Source: an uncultured Eubacteriales bacterium
GTDB taxonomy: Bacteria > Bacillota > Clostridia > Oscillospirales > CAG-272
Assembly: GCA_902491535.1 (NCBI GenBank)
Contig: CABUHS010000009.1
Location: forward strand, 13,087-77,086
Direction of reading: 5' to 3'
DNA length: 64,000 nt
The notes under the pieces were generated by a model. That model was not told the origin of the DNA and searched no databases. It saw only the letters and a program-made list of their open reading frames with translations. Position numbers and translations under genes: made by a program. Below are positions 40,669-48,950 of the stretch, one piece after another (within the stretch, counting starts at the first letter, position 1; each line of letters opens with the position of its first letter).

Positions 40669-40697
40669 ATTATAGCATATTTTCCCCGAAAAAGCAA
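40669..40697 (-). promoter_or_regulatory. Promoter of ligA (minus strand)
   Basis: On the minus strand TTGCTT (40697-40692), 17 bases, TATAAT (40674-40669). The start point would be near 40662, so this transcript and the plus-strand transcript from about 40608 are complementary for about 55 bases. Confidence 0.7.
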
Positions 40698-40739
40698 GTA
40701 ATATCATTTTATGTGACAAAATAAAAAGGAGCAGTAAAA

Positions 40740-42002
40740 ATGAAAACCAAAGCAGTCAGAATTTACGGCAAAAATGACCTCCGTCTGGAGGAGTTTGAGC
40801 TTCCCGAAATGGGCGAGGACGAAATACTCGCGCATGTTATATCGGACAGTGTGTGCATGTCATCACACAAAGCGGCTCTTCAGGGCCCCGATCATAAGAG
40901 AGTTCCGAACGATGTCGCAGAGAACCCGACTATTATCGGACATGAGTTCTGCGGAGAGATCGTAAAGGTCGGTTCCAAATGGGCAGATCAGTTCAAACCG
41001 GGCGACCGTTTCTCCATTCAGCCTGCAATGAACTACAAGGGAAGTCTCGATGCACCCGGATATTCCTATAAGTATATCGGCGGCGACTCTACATATGTTA
41101 TTATCCCGAACGAGGTTATGGAGACAGGCTGTCTGCTTTCCTATAAAGGCGATGCATTCTTCTACGGTTCTCTTGCAGAGCCGGTTTCCTGCATTGTCGG
41201 AGCTTTTCACGCAAACTATCATACGACTCCCGGTAAGTATGTACATTCTATGGGCATAGCTGAGGGCGGCTGTGTTGCGATTCTTGCAGGAGCAGGCCCT
41301 ATGGGACTCGGAGCAATCGACTATGCGATCGGCTGCGACCGTAAACCTTCTCTTGTTGTCGTTACCGACCTTGACGATGCACGTCTTGAGCGCGCTGAGC
41401 AGATCCTTTCTGTAAAGAAGGCTGAAGCAAAGGGCGTAAAACTCGTATATCTCAATACAGGAAAGCTCGAAGATCCGGTTGCGTACATGATGGAGCTTAC
41501 CGGCGGTAAGGGTTATGACGATGTATTTGTATATGCTCCTGTAAAGCCTGTTGTAGAAATGGGCGATAAGCTTCTTGCACGTGACGGCTGCCTTAACTTC
41601 TTTGCAGGTCCTACAAATCAGGCGTTCTCTGCTGAATTTAACTTCTATAACGTACACTATGCATTTACTCATATAGTCGGAACGAGCGGCGGAAACACAG
41701 ATGATATGCGTGAGGCTCTCCGCATGATGGAAAACGGAGATATTAACCCCGCTGCGATGATCACACACATCGGCGGACTTAACACCGTTGTTGATACAGT
41801 CATCAACCTTCCTGAGATCAAGGGAGGAAAGAAGCTTATATATACAAACAAGGAGATGCCCCTTGTTGCTATTGCAGATTTTGCCGAACTTGGTAAGACA
41901 GATCCTTTCTATGCTGATCTTGCTGAAATCTGCGGCAGAAACAACAATCTGTGGTGCCTTGAGGCAGAGCAGTACGTTCTGAAGAACGCAAAGGATATCT
42001 GA
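40740..42002 (+). CDS. Zn-dependent MDR dehydrogenase, L-sorbose-1-phosphate reductase-like
   Basis: Alcohol-dehydrogenase-type enzyme of 420 residues, resembling SorE-like sugar-phosphate reductases that interconvert ketose phosphates and polyol phosphates with NAD(P)H. CMSSHKAALQGPDHKRV and NPTIIGHEFCGEIVKVG mark the catalytic domain (GHE motif, zinc Cys and His), and AILAGAGPMGLGAIDYAI the nucleotide-binding Rossmann motif, followed by VVVTDLDDARLERA. AAAAGGAGCAG lies before the ATG. It is followed by the aldolase-dehydrogenase fusion with repeat copy B in the gap. The substrate is inferred. Confidence 0.8.
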   Translation: MKTKAVRIYGKNDLRLEEFELPEMGEDEILAHVISDSVCMSSHKAALQGPDHKRVPNDVAENPTIIGHEFCGEIVKVGSKWADQFKPGDRFSIQPAMNYKGSLDAPGYSYKYIGGDSTYVIIPNEVMETGCLLSYKGDAFFYGSLAEPVSCIVGAFHANYHTTPGKYVHSMGIAEGGCVAILAGAGPMGLGAIDYAIGCDRKPSLVVVTDLDDARLERAEQILSVKKAEAKGVKLVYLNTGKLEDPVAYMMELTGGKGYDDVFVYAPVKPVVEMGDKLLARDGCLNFFAGPTNQAFSAEFNFYNVHYAFTHIVGTSGGNTDDMREALRMMENGDINPAAMITHIGGLNTVVDTVINLPEIKGGKKLIYTNKEMPLVAIADFAELGKTDPFYADLAEICGRNNNLWCLEAEQYVLKNAKDI

Positions 42003-42051
42003 TTATATACCGGACTTTACGAATAAACAGTCTGGACAGGACTCTTTGTTT

Positions 42052-42120
42052 TACCCCGAAATAACAAGGCTCCGGGATACCCGCCCGCAATCTATGATTG
42101 CACCCGGCGGGTCGGGTCTT
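42052..42120 (+). repeat. Interspersed palindromic repeat, copy B
   Basis: Best-preserved copy: TACCCCGAAATAACAAGGCT, outer stem ACCCGCC with GGCGGGT, inner hairpin GCAATC-TAT-GATTGC, then CGGGTCTT. It lies between the dehydrogenase and aldolase-fusion genes. Confidence 0.85.
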
Positions 42121-42230
42121 TATTACCGTATTTTCAGAGCCGTCCTTAAAAGACGGCTCTGAATTGTAAAAAGACAGTACGCAGCCTATGGAGGGCGCGT
42201 CATATATAAATGAAGTGAAAGGCAACTGTA

Positions 42231-44174
42231 ATGTTTGAAAATGAACTTAAAGCGCTTGCCGGGATGAGCAATAAATTCGGTGCCGATGCCGAATACGTTC
42301 TCGCAGGCGGAGGAAACACCTCTTTTAAGAATGAGGATTATCTTTTTGTCAAGGGTTCGGGTACCTCTCTTGCAACTATAAAACCCGATGAATTTGTAAA
42401 AATGGACCGCCGTGCGCTCCACGCAATGTGGGATAAGAAATATCCGGAAAATGAGGAGGAGCGCGAAGCTGCCGTTCTCGAGGATATGATGGCGGCAAGA
42501 GTATACGGCGAAACTCGCCGTCCGAGCGTTGAAACTCTGCTTCATGAGCTGTTTGAGCAGAAATATGTTCTTCATGTTCATCCGGCTGCAATAAACGGTG
42601 TAACATGCTCTGTAAGCGGTGCTGAATGTGTAAAGAAGCTGTTTCCGGACGCAGTATGGGTCCCGGTATGCAAGCCCGGATATATTCTCGCACTGAACTG
42701 CCGCGATGCTATCAAAGCAAAGATGGATGAAAACGGCGGAGTATTCCCTCAGATACTTCTTCTTCAGAATCACGGTCTGTTCGTAGCTGCCGATACAGCG
42801 GAAGAGGCAGGAGCGCTTGCTGAGCAGGTATATACCCGTATTCAGCATGAGGCTGAAGCTGCGAAATGCCTTCCGGATATGACTCCGATCGAGGATTTTG
42901 ATATTGACCGCGCTGCTTCGATCGCACCTGTACTCCGTATGCTTTATTCAGGCGGAACCTGCGAAGCTGCTGTAAAATTTACATGCAACAAGGCTGTTCT
43001 TGAGTATGATCCTTCTACCAAGAGCCTTACGCCCGATCATATCGTTTATACAAAGGCAGCGCAGCTTGTTATCGCCGCTGATTCCGATAACGACGGTATT
43101 GTCCGTGCATTTAATGAGTTCACCGAAAAGAACGGTTATATGCCTCGCATAGTTCTTGTAAGCGGTCTCGGAATGTTCGCGTGTGGAAAGAATATAAAGG
43201 AAGCTTCTATAGCACAGGAAGTATTTCTTGATGCTGTTAAAATTACAGTTTACGCAAAGAATTACGGCGGCGTTCAGGCTATGCCCGACTGGCTTATAGA
43301 TTTCATCGTAAACTGGGAGGTAGAGAGCTACCGCAGTAAGGTAAGCCTTGCGGCTGCTTCCAAGAAGCGTCTTGAAGGTAAGATAGTTGTCGTTACCGGA
43401 GGAGCGCAGGGATTCGGAAAGGGAATTGCCGACGCCATGGCTGCCGAGGGTGCAAACGTTGTTATCGCCGATATGAACGCTGACGGCGCTAAAGCTACCG
43501 CGGATACATACGGAATTCACGGTTTCTCTGTCGCTGCAAATGTAACTGACGAAAATTCCGTTAAGAATATGATCGACCGTACGGTGCTTGCATTCGGCGG
43601 ACTCGATGTATTTGTAAATAATGCAGGAATTGCAAAAGCAGGAAGCCTTGAAGAGATGACTCAGAAAACTCTTGAATTTGTTACTGCCGTCAACTACACC
43701 GGATACTATCTCTGCGCTAAGTATGCATCACGCGTAATGAAGCTTCAGCATCAGATCGCACCGTCTTACATGATGGATATTATTGAGATCAACTCTAAAT
43801 CCGGACTTGAAGGTTCGAATAAGAACTTCGCATATGCCGGAAGTAAATTCGGAGGAATCGGACTTACACAGTCGTTCGCTCTTGAGCTTGTTCCTTACAA
43901 TATCAAGGTCAACGCAGTGTGCCCGGGTAACTTCCTCAACGGACCGCTGTGGAGTGATCCCGAAAAAGGACTTTTTGTACAGTATCTTAAGGCAGGTAAG
44001 GTTCCCGGTGCAAAGAATGTCGAGGATGTACGCCGCTTCTATGAGAGCAAGGTCCCGATGAACCGCGGATGCGAGACTATCGACGTTGCACGCGCACTCT
44101 TCTATATTATTGAGCAGGAGTACGAGACAGGACAGGCTATCCCAGTAACCGGCGGACAGGTAATGCTTAAGTAA
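42231..44174 (+). CDS. Bifunctional class II aldolase / short-chain dehydrogenase fusion
   Basis: Fusion of 647 residues. Residues about 1-350 are a class II aldolase/adducin-type domain: AGGGNTSFKNEDYLFVKGSG, the metal histidines in LHVHPAAINGV and LLQNHGLFV. Residues 383-647 are a short-chain dehydrogenase: VVVTGGAQGFGKGIA (NAD-binding), NNAGIAKAG, the catalytic Ser-Tyr-Lys set INSKSGL...FAYAGSKFGG and the substrate part NAVCPGNFLNGPLWSD. The architecture is that of the RhaD/RhaE-type bifunctional enzymes (aldolase plus lactaldehyde-type dehydrogenase), and the dehydrogenase half also resembles sorbitol-6-phosphate dehydrogenase. Substrate is unknown. GTGAAAGGCAA precedes the ATG. Neighbours are the MDR dehydrogenase and a PHP-domain protein. 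Confidence 0.85.
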   Translation: MFENELKALAGMSNKFGADAEYVLAGGGNTSFKNEDYLFVKGSGTSLATIKPDEFVKMDRRALHAMWDKKYPENEEEREAAVLEDMMAARVYGETRRPSVETLLHELFEQKYVLHVHPAAINGVTCSVSGAECVKKLFPDAVWVPVCKPGYILALNCRDAIKAKMDENGGVFPQILLLQNHGLFVAADTAEEAGALAEQVYTRIQHEAEAAKCLPDMTPIEDFDIDRAASIAPVLRMLYSGGTCEAAVKFTCNKAVLEYDPSTKSLTPDHIVYTKAAQLVIAADSDNDGIVRAFNEFTEKNGYMPRIVLVSGLGMFACGKNIKEASIAQEVFLDAVKITVYAKNYGGVQAMPDWLIDFIVNWEVESYRSKVSLAAASKKRLEGKIVVVTGGAQGFGKGIADAMAAEGANVVIADMNADGAKATADTYGIHGFSVAANVTDENSVKNMIDRTVLAFGGLDVFVNNAGIAKAGSLEEMTQKTLEFVTAVNYTGYYLCAKYASRVMKLQHQIAPSYMMDIIEINSKSGLEGSNKNFAYAGSKFGGIGLTQSFALELVPYNIKVNAVCPGNFLNGPLWSDPEKGLFVQYLKAGKVPGAKNVEDVRRFYESKVPMNRGCETIDVARALFYIIEQEYETGQAIPVTGGQVMLK

Positions 44175-44201
44175 GATTCAAATATCAAATAAAGATACGC
44201 T

Positions 44202-44221
44202 GCCTCCCTCAAAAGGGAGGC
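44202..44221 (+). promoter_or_regulatory. 8-bp hairpin between aldolase fusion and PHP gene
   Basis: GCCTCCCT-CAAA-AGGGAGGC, perfect stem with a four-base loop and no T run. Probably an RNA-stability or processing hairpin inside the transcript. Confidence 0.4.
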
Positions 44222-44313
44222 GTGTGTCGTTAGAAACGGACAGGCGCGGGGCATACTGGCAGTTGAGTGCGCCCGGCGATATAAAAGTGATAAAATCAAG
44301 GGAGATCAAAAAA

Positions 44314-45501
44314 ATGATGACACTCGAACAGCTGCGCGATATAAAAGCGCGCACCGACAAAGGCGAGCTTCCTGCTCCGCCCGATACCGATTATGTAAAT
44401 AATCACATTCATACGACCTATTCTTTCTCTCCGTATAATCCTACCGAGGCTGTATACATGGCATGGAAGAACGGTCTTAAAACTGCAGGAATCATGGATC
44501 ATGATTCCGCAAGCGGTGCAAAAGAGTTTATTGAGGCAGGAAAAATTATCGGAATGCCTGTCACCTGCGGAATCGAATGCCGCATCGATATGTCCATGAC
44601 AGCGCTTAACGGTCGCCGGATCAATAACCCCGACCAGAAATCTGTGGCATACGTTGCAATGCACGGTATTCCTCATCAGAATATTGACCGCGTGGACGCT
44701 TTCCTTGCGCCCTATCGTGCAAAGCGCAATATCCGTAATAAAAAGATGTGTGAGAACATAACCGAACTTGTAAAGCCTTACGGACTTTCTCTTGATTTTG
44801 AGAAGGATGTTCTTCCGATCTCAAATTATGCTGTGGGCGGTTCGGTTACCGAGCGTCATATTCTTTTTGCTCTTGCAAAGAAGATCACATCTATTTACAG
44901 GACTCCTGCCGAGGTTATAGATTTTCTTGAAAACGGAATGAAGATAAAGCTTTCGGAAAAGCTTCGCGGCTTTATTGCCGACGGAGATAAGACTCCCGAA
45001 TTCTATGAGTATGATATTCTCGGCGTTCTCAAGAGCGACCTTGTCGAGAAATTCTATATTCCCGCAACCGATGAGTGCCCTGCGGCGCCTGACTTTATAA
45101 AGATGGTACACGATAACGGAGGTATTGCGGCATACGCATATCTCGGCGATATCGGCGAGTCGGTCACGGGTGACAAAAAGGCACAGAAGTTTGAGGACGA
45201 ATACCTTGATCTGCTGGTAGATGTTATAAAGGAGCTTGGCTTTGACGCTATTACATATATGCCTACCCGTAATACGCTTGAGCAGCTCCAGCGCATCATG
45301 AAGATCTGCAAGGATAATAATTTCTTCCAGATCAGCGGAGAAGATATTAACTCACCCCGTCAGTCTTTCCTCTGCAAGGCTCTCGATGACGATCATTTTA
45401 AGCACTTGATCGACAATACATATACTCTTATCGGGTATGAGACTGAAGCTTCGGAAGATCTTACCGCTGCGAAGGCAAAATATTCGTTTATTTTTGATTA
45501 A
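44314..45501 (+). CDS. PHP-domain phosphoesterase-like protein
   Basis: Protein of 395 residues with a PHP (polymerase and histidinol phosphatase) metal-binding domain. The first metal motif is NNHIHTTYSFSPYNPTEAV (HxH), the second AGIMDHDSASGA, the third GIECRID; later His and Asp occur in YVAMHGIPHQNI. PHP proteins hydrolyse phosphate esters with three metals; here the substrate is probably a sugar phosphate of the same operon (inference). The start at 44314 follows AAGGGAGATC; the frame open from 44224 would add 30 unlikely residues. It ends at a terminator at 45514. Confidence 0.8.
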   Translation: MMTLEQLRDIKARTDKGELPAPPDTDYVNNHIHTTYSFSPYNPTEAVYMAWKNGLKTAGIMDHDSASGAKEFIEAGKIIGMPVTCGIECRIDMSMTALNGRRINNPDQKSVAYVAMHGIPHQNIDRVDAFLAPYRAKRNIRNKKMCENITELVKPYGLSLDFEKDVLPISNYAVGGSVTERHILFALAKKITSIYRTPAEVIDFLENGMKIKLSEKLRGFIADGDKTPEFYEYDILGVLKSDLVEKFYIPATDECPAAPDFIKMVHDNGGIAAYAYLGDIGESVTGDKKAQKFEDEYLDLLVDVIKELGFDAITYMPTRNTLEQLQRIMKICKDNNFFQISGEDINSPRQSFLCKALDDDHFKHLIDNTYTLIGYETEASEDLTAAKAKYSFIFD

Positions 45502-45513
45502 TTTTGTATATTC

Positions 45514-45552
45514 GGATCACTGTATATATTACGGTGATCCGTGATTTTTTGA
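45514..45552 (+). terminator. Terminator of the dehydrogenase-aldolase-PHP operon
   Basis: GGATCAC (45514-45520) pairs with GTGATCC (45534-45540); six T at 45547-45552. Confidence 0.65.
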
Positions 45553-45686
45553 TCTGCACAAATGTTTTTTGTTGCTTCACGGAAGTCTGAAATGAAATTT
45601 ATACGGTGTTTTCGTATTGCCTGATTGTTATGTGGCATTAACATTAGTATGTTGATTTTGCTGTGAATGTATTTCGGAGAAAAAAT

Positions 45687-45992
45687 ATGAATGTTCTTGA
45701 TTTTATTTGCCGGAACTTAAATATTTGTTTTTTGATTTTTCTTGTCTGGAATTTTGCTGTGTTTATACTGTACGGAGCGGATAAGCGGCGTGCAAAAAAC
45801 GGCGGACAGAGGATAAGGGAACGGACATTGCTCGCGGCCGCATTTCTGTTCGGCGGAATCGGAGCATGGCTCGGCATGTGTCTTTTCAGGCATAAGACAC
45901 GGCATAAAAGATTTGTGCTAACGGTTCCGCCTGCCGCTCTTATTCAGATCGCATTGATAATATTCGTTATCTTACGCTGCGATATTATTTGA
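45687..45992 (+). CDS. DUF1294 family membrane protein
   Basis: Protein of 101 residues with two to three membrane helices. The family pattern is present: NFAVFILYGADKRRAKNGGQRIRERTLL (the YxxDK-x-AxxxxxRIxExxLL motif) and FLFGGIGAWLGMCLFRHKTRHKRF. Function unknown. The start at 45687 follows TCGGAGAAAAA; the frame from 45663 adds eight residues without a binding site. Stands alone. Confidence 0.8.
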   Translation: MNVLDFICRNLNICFLIFLVWNFAVFILYGADKRRAKNGGQRIRERTLLAAAFLFGGIGAWLGMCLFRHKTRHKRFVLTVPPAALIQIALIIFVILRCDII

Positions 45993-46172
45993 CGGCCTTT
46001 ATTGTTTATGCGGCGGAAAAGAATGTATCGCGCTTTTAATATACAGATCTATACAGATCGCGTTTAGGTGATGCCGATCAATATGATAAGCTTTTTTATA
46101 TTTAGTCCGGAGTGTTGAGAGTATGAAGCACGAAGAAAAATACTGAAAATTGAGTTTTTTTCAAAAAAGGTA

Positions 46173-46201
46173 TTGACAAACCCGGTATAATGTGGTATGA
46201 T
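46173..46201 (+). promoter_or_regulatory. Vegetative promoter of tRNA-Arg
   Basis: TTGACA (46173-46178), 17 bases, TATGAT (46196-46201), 33 bases before the tRNA. Confidence 0.8.
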
Positions 46202-46233
46202 AATTAAGCTTTCAGGAGAAAGCAATAAAGCAT

Positions 46234-46309
46234 GCGCCCGTAGCTCAGCGGATAGAGTACTCGGCTACGAACCGATTGGTCGGAGGTTCGAATCCTCTCG
46301 GGCGCGCCA
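46234..46309 (+). tRNA. tRNA-Arg (anticodon ACG)
   Basis: A 76-base cloverleaf with CCA encoded. Acceptor arms GCGCCCG/CGGGCGC pair perfectly; anticodon loop CTACGAA gives ACG, which needs A34-to-inosine editing by TadA; T loop TTCGAAT. The anticodon stem CTCGG/CCGAT has a C-T opposition at 27-43 and the D stem one G-T pair. Followed by a terminator. Confidence 0.95.
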
Positions 46310-46317
46310 GAAGATAA

Positions 46318-46341
46318 AGTCGCTGATAGAGCGGCTTTTTT
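46318..46341 (+). terminator. Terminator of tRNA-Arg
   Basis: AGTCGCT pairs with AGCGGCT (one T-G) around five bases, followed by six T. Confidence 0.75.
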
Positions 46342-46426
46342 CTTTGCTGTGGTGCTTTTGATTTGTTGCTTTGAATAAGATCAGCTTTACTGGTTGATTA
46401 TTTATTTTAAGCGCGGAGGATATGTC

Positions 46427-47245
46427 GTGACAGATGTAATGAACAGTACGGAAATAAAAAAAATAACTGCTGTAATTTCTCCGGATATTACAAAACGTCT
46501 GAAGCTTATATATAAGCCTTTAACAGGATCGACCAACACGGATGTGCGGAATTTTGTAAACGCCGAATATGACGGCAGAACAATGTATGCGGTAATTGCA
46601 GAGGCACAGACAGACGGACGCGGAACACAGGGTCGCAGCTTTTATTCTCCGCAGGGAAGCGGCCTTTATATGAGTCTGCTTATTCCTTTCAGTGATTGCT
46701 GTGATAGACTGCCGCTTGCTACTCCCGCTGCTGCGGTCGGCGTTTGTAATGCTGTTTGTGCCGTCGGAACTGCTTTTAATACGGAAAAGAATCCGTCGGT
46801 AAAATGGGTGAATGATGTTTATTTAGGCGGAAAGAAAGTCTGCGGAATACTTACGGAGAGTGTTATGCAGGACGGCGGCATAGCGGCTGTAATTATAGGT
46901 ATCGGTATTAACGTATATTCTCCTGACGGGAATTTTCCTGACGGACTTTCCGAAAGAGCAGGCGCTGTATTTACCGAGAGGATACAGGGATTGCGCAACA
47001 GACTTGCTGCAGAAGTGATATGCCGCGTTACGGATGCTGTATGTTCATGCGATAAGCACGAGATAATCTCTCAGTACCGAAAGCGTTGCAGGACTATCGG
47101 ATGTACCGTAGATGCTTTTATCGACGGATGTCCGGAAAGCTGCACGGCTGAGGATATAACCGATGATTGTCATTTGCTTCTCAGACGGGCAGACGGCAGT
47201 ACCTTTACGGTAATATCGTCTGCGCAGCTTTTGCGTTATACTTAA
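46427..47245 (+). CDS. birA: Biotin-protein ligase (BirA), without DNA-binding domain
   Basis: Attaches biotin to the carrier protein of carboxylases. The 272-residue enzyme has GSTNTDVRNFV (family start of the catalytic domain), EAQTDGRGTQGRSFYSPQGSGLYMS cut as the GRGRxGR-like biotinyl-AMP loop (here GRGTQGR), and VKWVNDVYLGGKKVCGILTES. No helix-turn-helix is present in front, so it is a class I ligase that does not regulate transcription itself. The start is GTG at 46427, behind GCGGAGGA; the frame from 46394 has no binding site. Its probable client is the biotin carrier encoded at 55711. Confidence 0.92.
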   Translation: MTDVMNSTEIKKITAVISPDITKRLKLIYKPLTGSTNTDVRNFVNAEYDGRTMYAVIAEAQTDGRGTQGRSFYSPQGSGLYMSLLIPFSDCCDRLPLATPAAAVGVCNAVCAVGTAFNTEKNPSVKWVNDVYLGGKKVCGILTESVMQDGGIAAVIIGIGINVYSPDGNFPDGLSERAGAVFTERIQGLRNRLAAEVICRVTDAVCSCDKHEIISQYRKRCRTIGCTVDAFIDGCPESCTAEDITDDCHLLLRRADGSTFTVISSAQLLRYT

Positions 47246-47260
47246 AAATTATAATACCTA

Positions 47261-47288
47261 TTGACATTTTAATATAAAATGATATAAT
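47261..47288 (+). promoter_or_regulatory. Vegetative promoter of the small membrane protein gene
   Basis: TTGACA (47261-47266), 16 bases, TATAAT (47283-47288). Confidence 0.75.
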
Positions 47289-47343
47289 AATATATACTGT
47301 TAGAAAATATTTCTGCTTTTGAAAACTGACAGGAAGGATGTTT

Positions 47344-47568
47344 ATGGAGCTTTTTAGTATATTTTTGTTGGCGCTGATCGGAGTAGCTGCTCTTATTGTT
47401 ATAGTGCTTGCGGTAAAACTTACGCGTTTTGTCGGCAAAAATTCGGATAAAACTGTCGCAGATGTCGAACAGGAATTAAAAACAGGACTTACGCATATAT
47501 TCCTTGCAGGTACATATTTTTCGATACTCTGTCTCGTTTATATAATTGTATCCGTTTTTATGAGATAA
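47344..47568 (+). CDS. Small membrane protein of unknown function
   Basis: Protein of 74 residues with two hydrophobic segments (about 4-26 and 51-72) joined by a charged loop KLTRFVGKNSDKTVADVEQE. No family recognised. Start 47344 is preferred to the ATG at 47338 because AGGAAGG ends immediately before 47338 and leaves a proper six-base spacer only for 47344. Own promoter and own terminator, so it is monocistronic and probably expressed. Confidence 0.6.
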   Translation: MELFSIFLLALIGVAALIVIVLAVKLTRFVGKNSDKTVADVEQELKTGLTHIFLAGTYFSILCLVYIIVSVFMR

Positions 47569-47587
47569 CTGCGCGCAGGCATTTTAA

Positions 47588-47615
47588 CCGCACATATGTG
47601 CGGCTTTTCTTTTTA
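47588..47615 (+). terminator. Terminator of the small membrane protein gene
   Basis: CCGCAC-ATAT-GTGCGG followed by CTTTTCTTTTT. Confidence 0.7.
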
Positions 47616-47703
47616 TATGTTTCAGATCGGTATATAATATTTCGCTTATCAAACTTTCCGTTATCTGCATTGTTTTTATTTTTATATTATTACGGAGGCT
47701 TAT

Positions 47704-48789
47704 ATGGTAAAAAGAGAAAGAAATTATTCATATGATGTCATACGCATCTTTGCGCTTTTTAGTGTTATTTCAGTTCACTTCTTTTTGAATTCTGGATTTT
47801 ACAAAGAGCTTGTGTTCGGCAGGGAAATGCTTATCATGACGACTATGCGCTCTTTTTTTATGATATGCGTACCTCTTTTTCTGATGCTCAGCGGAGCGCT
47901 TGTATATAGAAAGACTCTTGAGAAAAAGTATTATACAGGTATTATCAGTATTGTTGCGGTATATTTACTTGCGAGTATTGCCTGTGCTGTCTATCGGATT
48001 TTAATCAGGGGTGATGAATTTACGGCGGCAAGCGCCGTTTTGGAGACATTGCAATTTAATATGGCTCCGTACGGCTGGTATGTTGAAATGTATATAGGCT
48101 TGTTTCTTCTGATACCGTTTCTTAACCTTATGTATAATACGCTCGGCACGAAGAAGAGAAAGCTTGCGCTTGTTGTAACACTGGTGGTTATTACTGCATT
48201 ACCGACGGTTATCAATATACACCCTGTAGAGATCGGAGAGCATACTTACAGTAAGTTTGTAGGAGATTGGTGGTATCTTTTATATCCTGTAAGCTATTAC
48301 ATTATCGGAGCGTTTCTCGGTGAGTACAAGCCTAAGCTGCGCAGGATAACCTGTCTTTTACTTATTGTCGCGGTAACGGCTGTTTACGGTTATTATATGT
48401 ATTACAGGAGTAAGAATGAGTGGTTTATCGGAGGTTTCCTTTCGGAACACCGATCGCTTCCGGTCGTAATACTTGCTGTACTTGTGTTTATCTTCATTTC
48501 AGGATTTGATCTGTCTTCTGCGCCGCGGCCTGTCAAGAAGGTGCTTTCGGAGCTTTCCGGATGCTGTTACGGGGCATATCTTGTGTCATTTATATTTGAC
48601 GATATGTTTTATAAAACGCTTGACGAGCGCGTACCGAATATGACGGACAAGCTTAACTTTTTTCCTCATACGGTTTTGAGTGTATTTGTATGTTCGCTGC
48701 TTTTGTCCTATCTGATAAACATTGTATACAGATTGCTCGACTTTGCGGTCCGGACATTTATCCGTAAATTACATAAACTGAGCTGCTGA
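47704..48789 (+). CDS. Acyltransferase family 3 membrane protein
   Basis: Integral membrane O-acyltransferase-like protein of 361 residues with about ten helices. YSYDVIRIFALFSVISVHFF is the family opening, including the conserved histidine in the first helix; GWYVEMYIGLFLLIPFLN and WYLLYPVSYYIIGAFLGEY are further family blocks. Such enzymes acetylate or acylate surface polysaccharides; acceptor unknown. ACGGAGGCTTAT precedes the ATG. Monocistronic. Confidence 0.85.
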   Translation: MVKRERNYSYDVIRIFALFSVISVHFFLNSGFYKELVFGREMLIMTTMRSFFMICVPLFLMLSGALVYRKTLEKKYYTGIISIVAVYLLASIACAVYRILIRGDEFTAASAVLETLQFNMAPYGWYVEMYIGLFLLIPFLNLMYNTLGTKKRKLALVVTLVVITALPTVINIHPVEIGEHTYSKFVGDWWYLLYPVSYYIIGAFLGEYKPKLRRITCLLLIVAVTAVYGYYMYYRSKNEWFIGGFLSEHRSLPVVILAVLVFIFISGFDLSSAPRPVKKVLSELSGCCYGAYLVSFIFDDMFYKTLDERVPNMTDKLNFFPHTVLSVFVCSLLLSYLINIVYRLLDFAVRTFIRKLHKLSC

Positions 48790-48800
48790 AAAAGTATAAC

Positions 48801-48836
48801 AAAAAACGTACAGCCATTGAATGCTGTACGTTTTTT
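48801..48836. terminator. Terminator of the acyltransferase gene
   Basis: AAAAAACGTACAGC and GCTGTACGTTTTTT pair perfectly over 14 bp. Confidence 0.9.
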
Positions 48837-48840
48837 ATCG

Positions 48841-48900
48841 TGAAACAACAAGGTTCCGTAGTACCCGCCCGCAATCTATGATTGCGGACAGGTAGGGTCG
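48841..48900 (+). repeat. Interspersed palindromic repeat, copy C
   Basis: TGAAACAACAAGGTTCCG, then TACCCGCCCGCAATC, loop TAT, GATTGC, then AGGTAGGGTCG. It lies directly after the terminator, between convergent genes. Confidence 0.85.
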
Positions 48901-48950
48901 TTGTGATAAGTATCAGTTTATCTTAGAAGCAATATGTTCAGAGTTTTTTA

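Noticed and set aside
42948..43520. Minus-strand 190-codon frame inside the aldolase-dehydrogenase fusion
   Set aside because: Lies wholly antisense to a well-supported gene, with no family resemblance; a shadow of codon bias.
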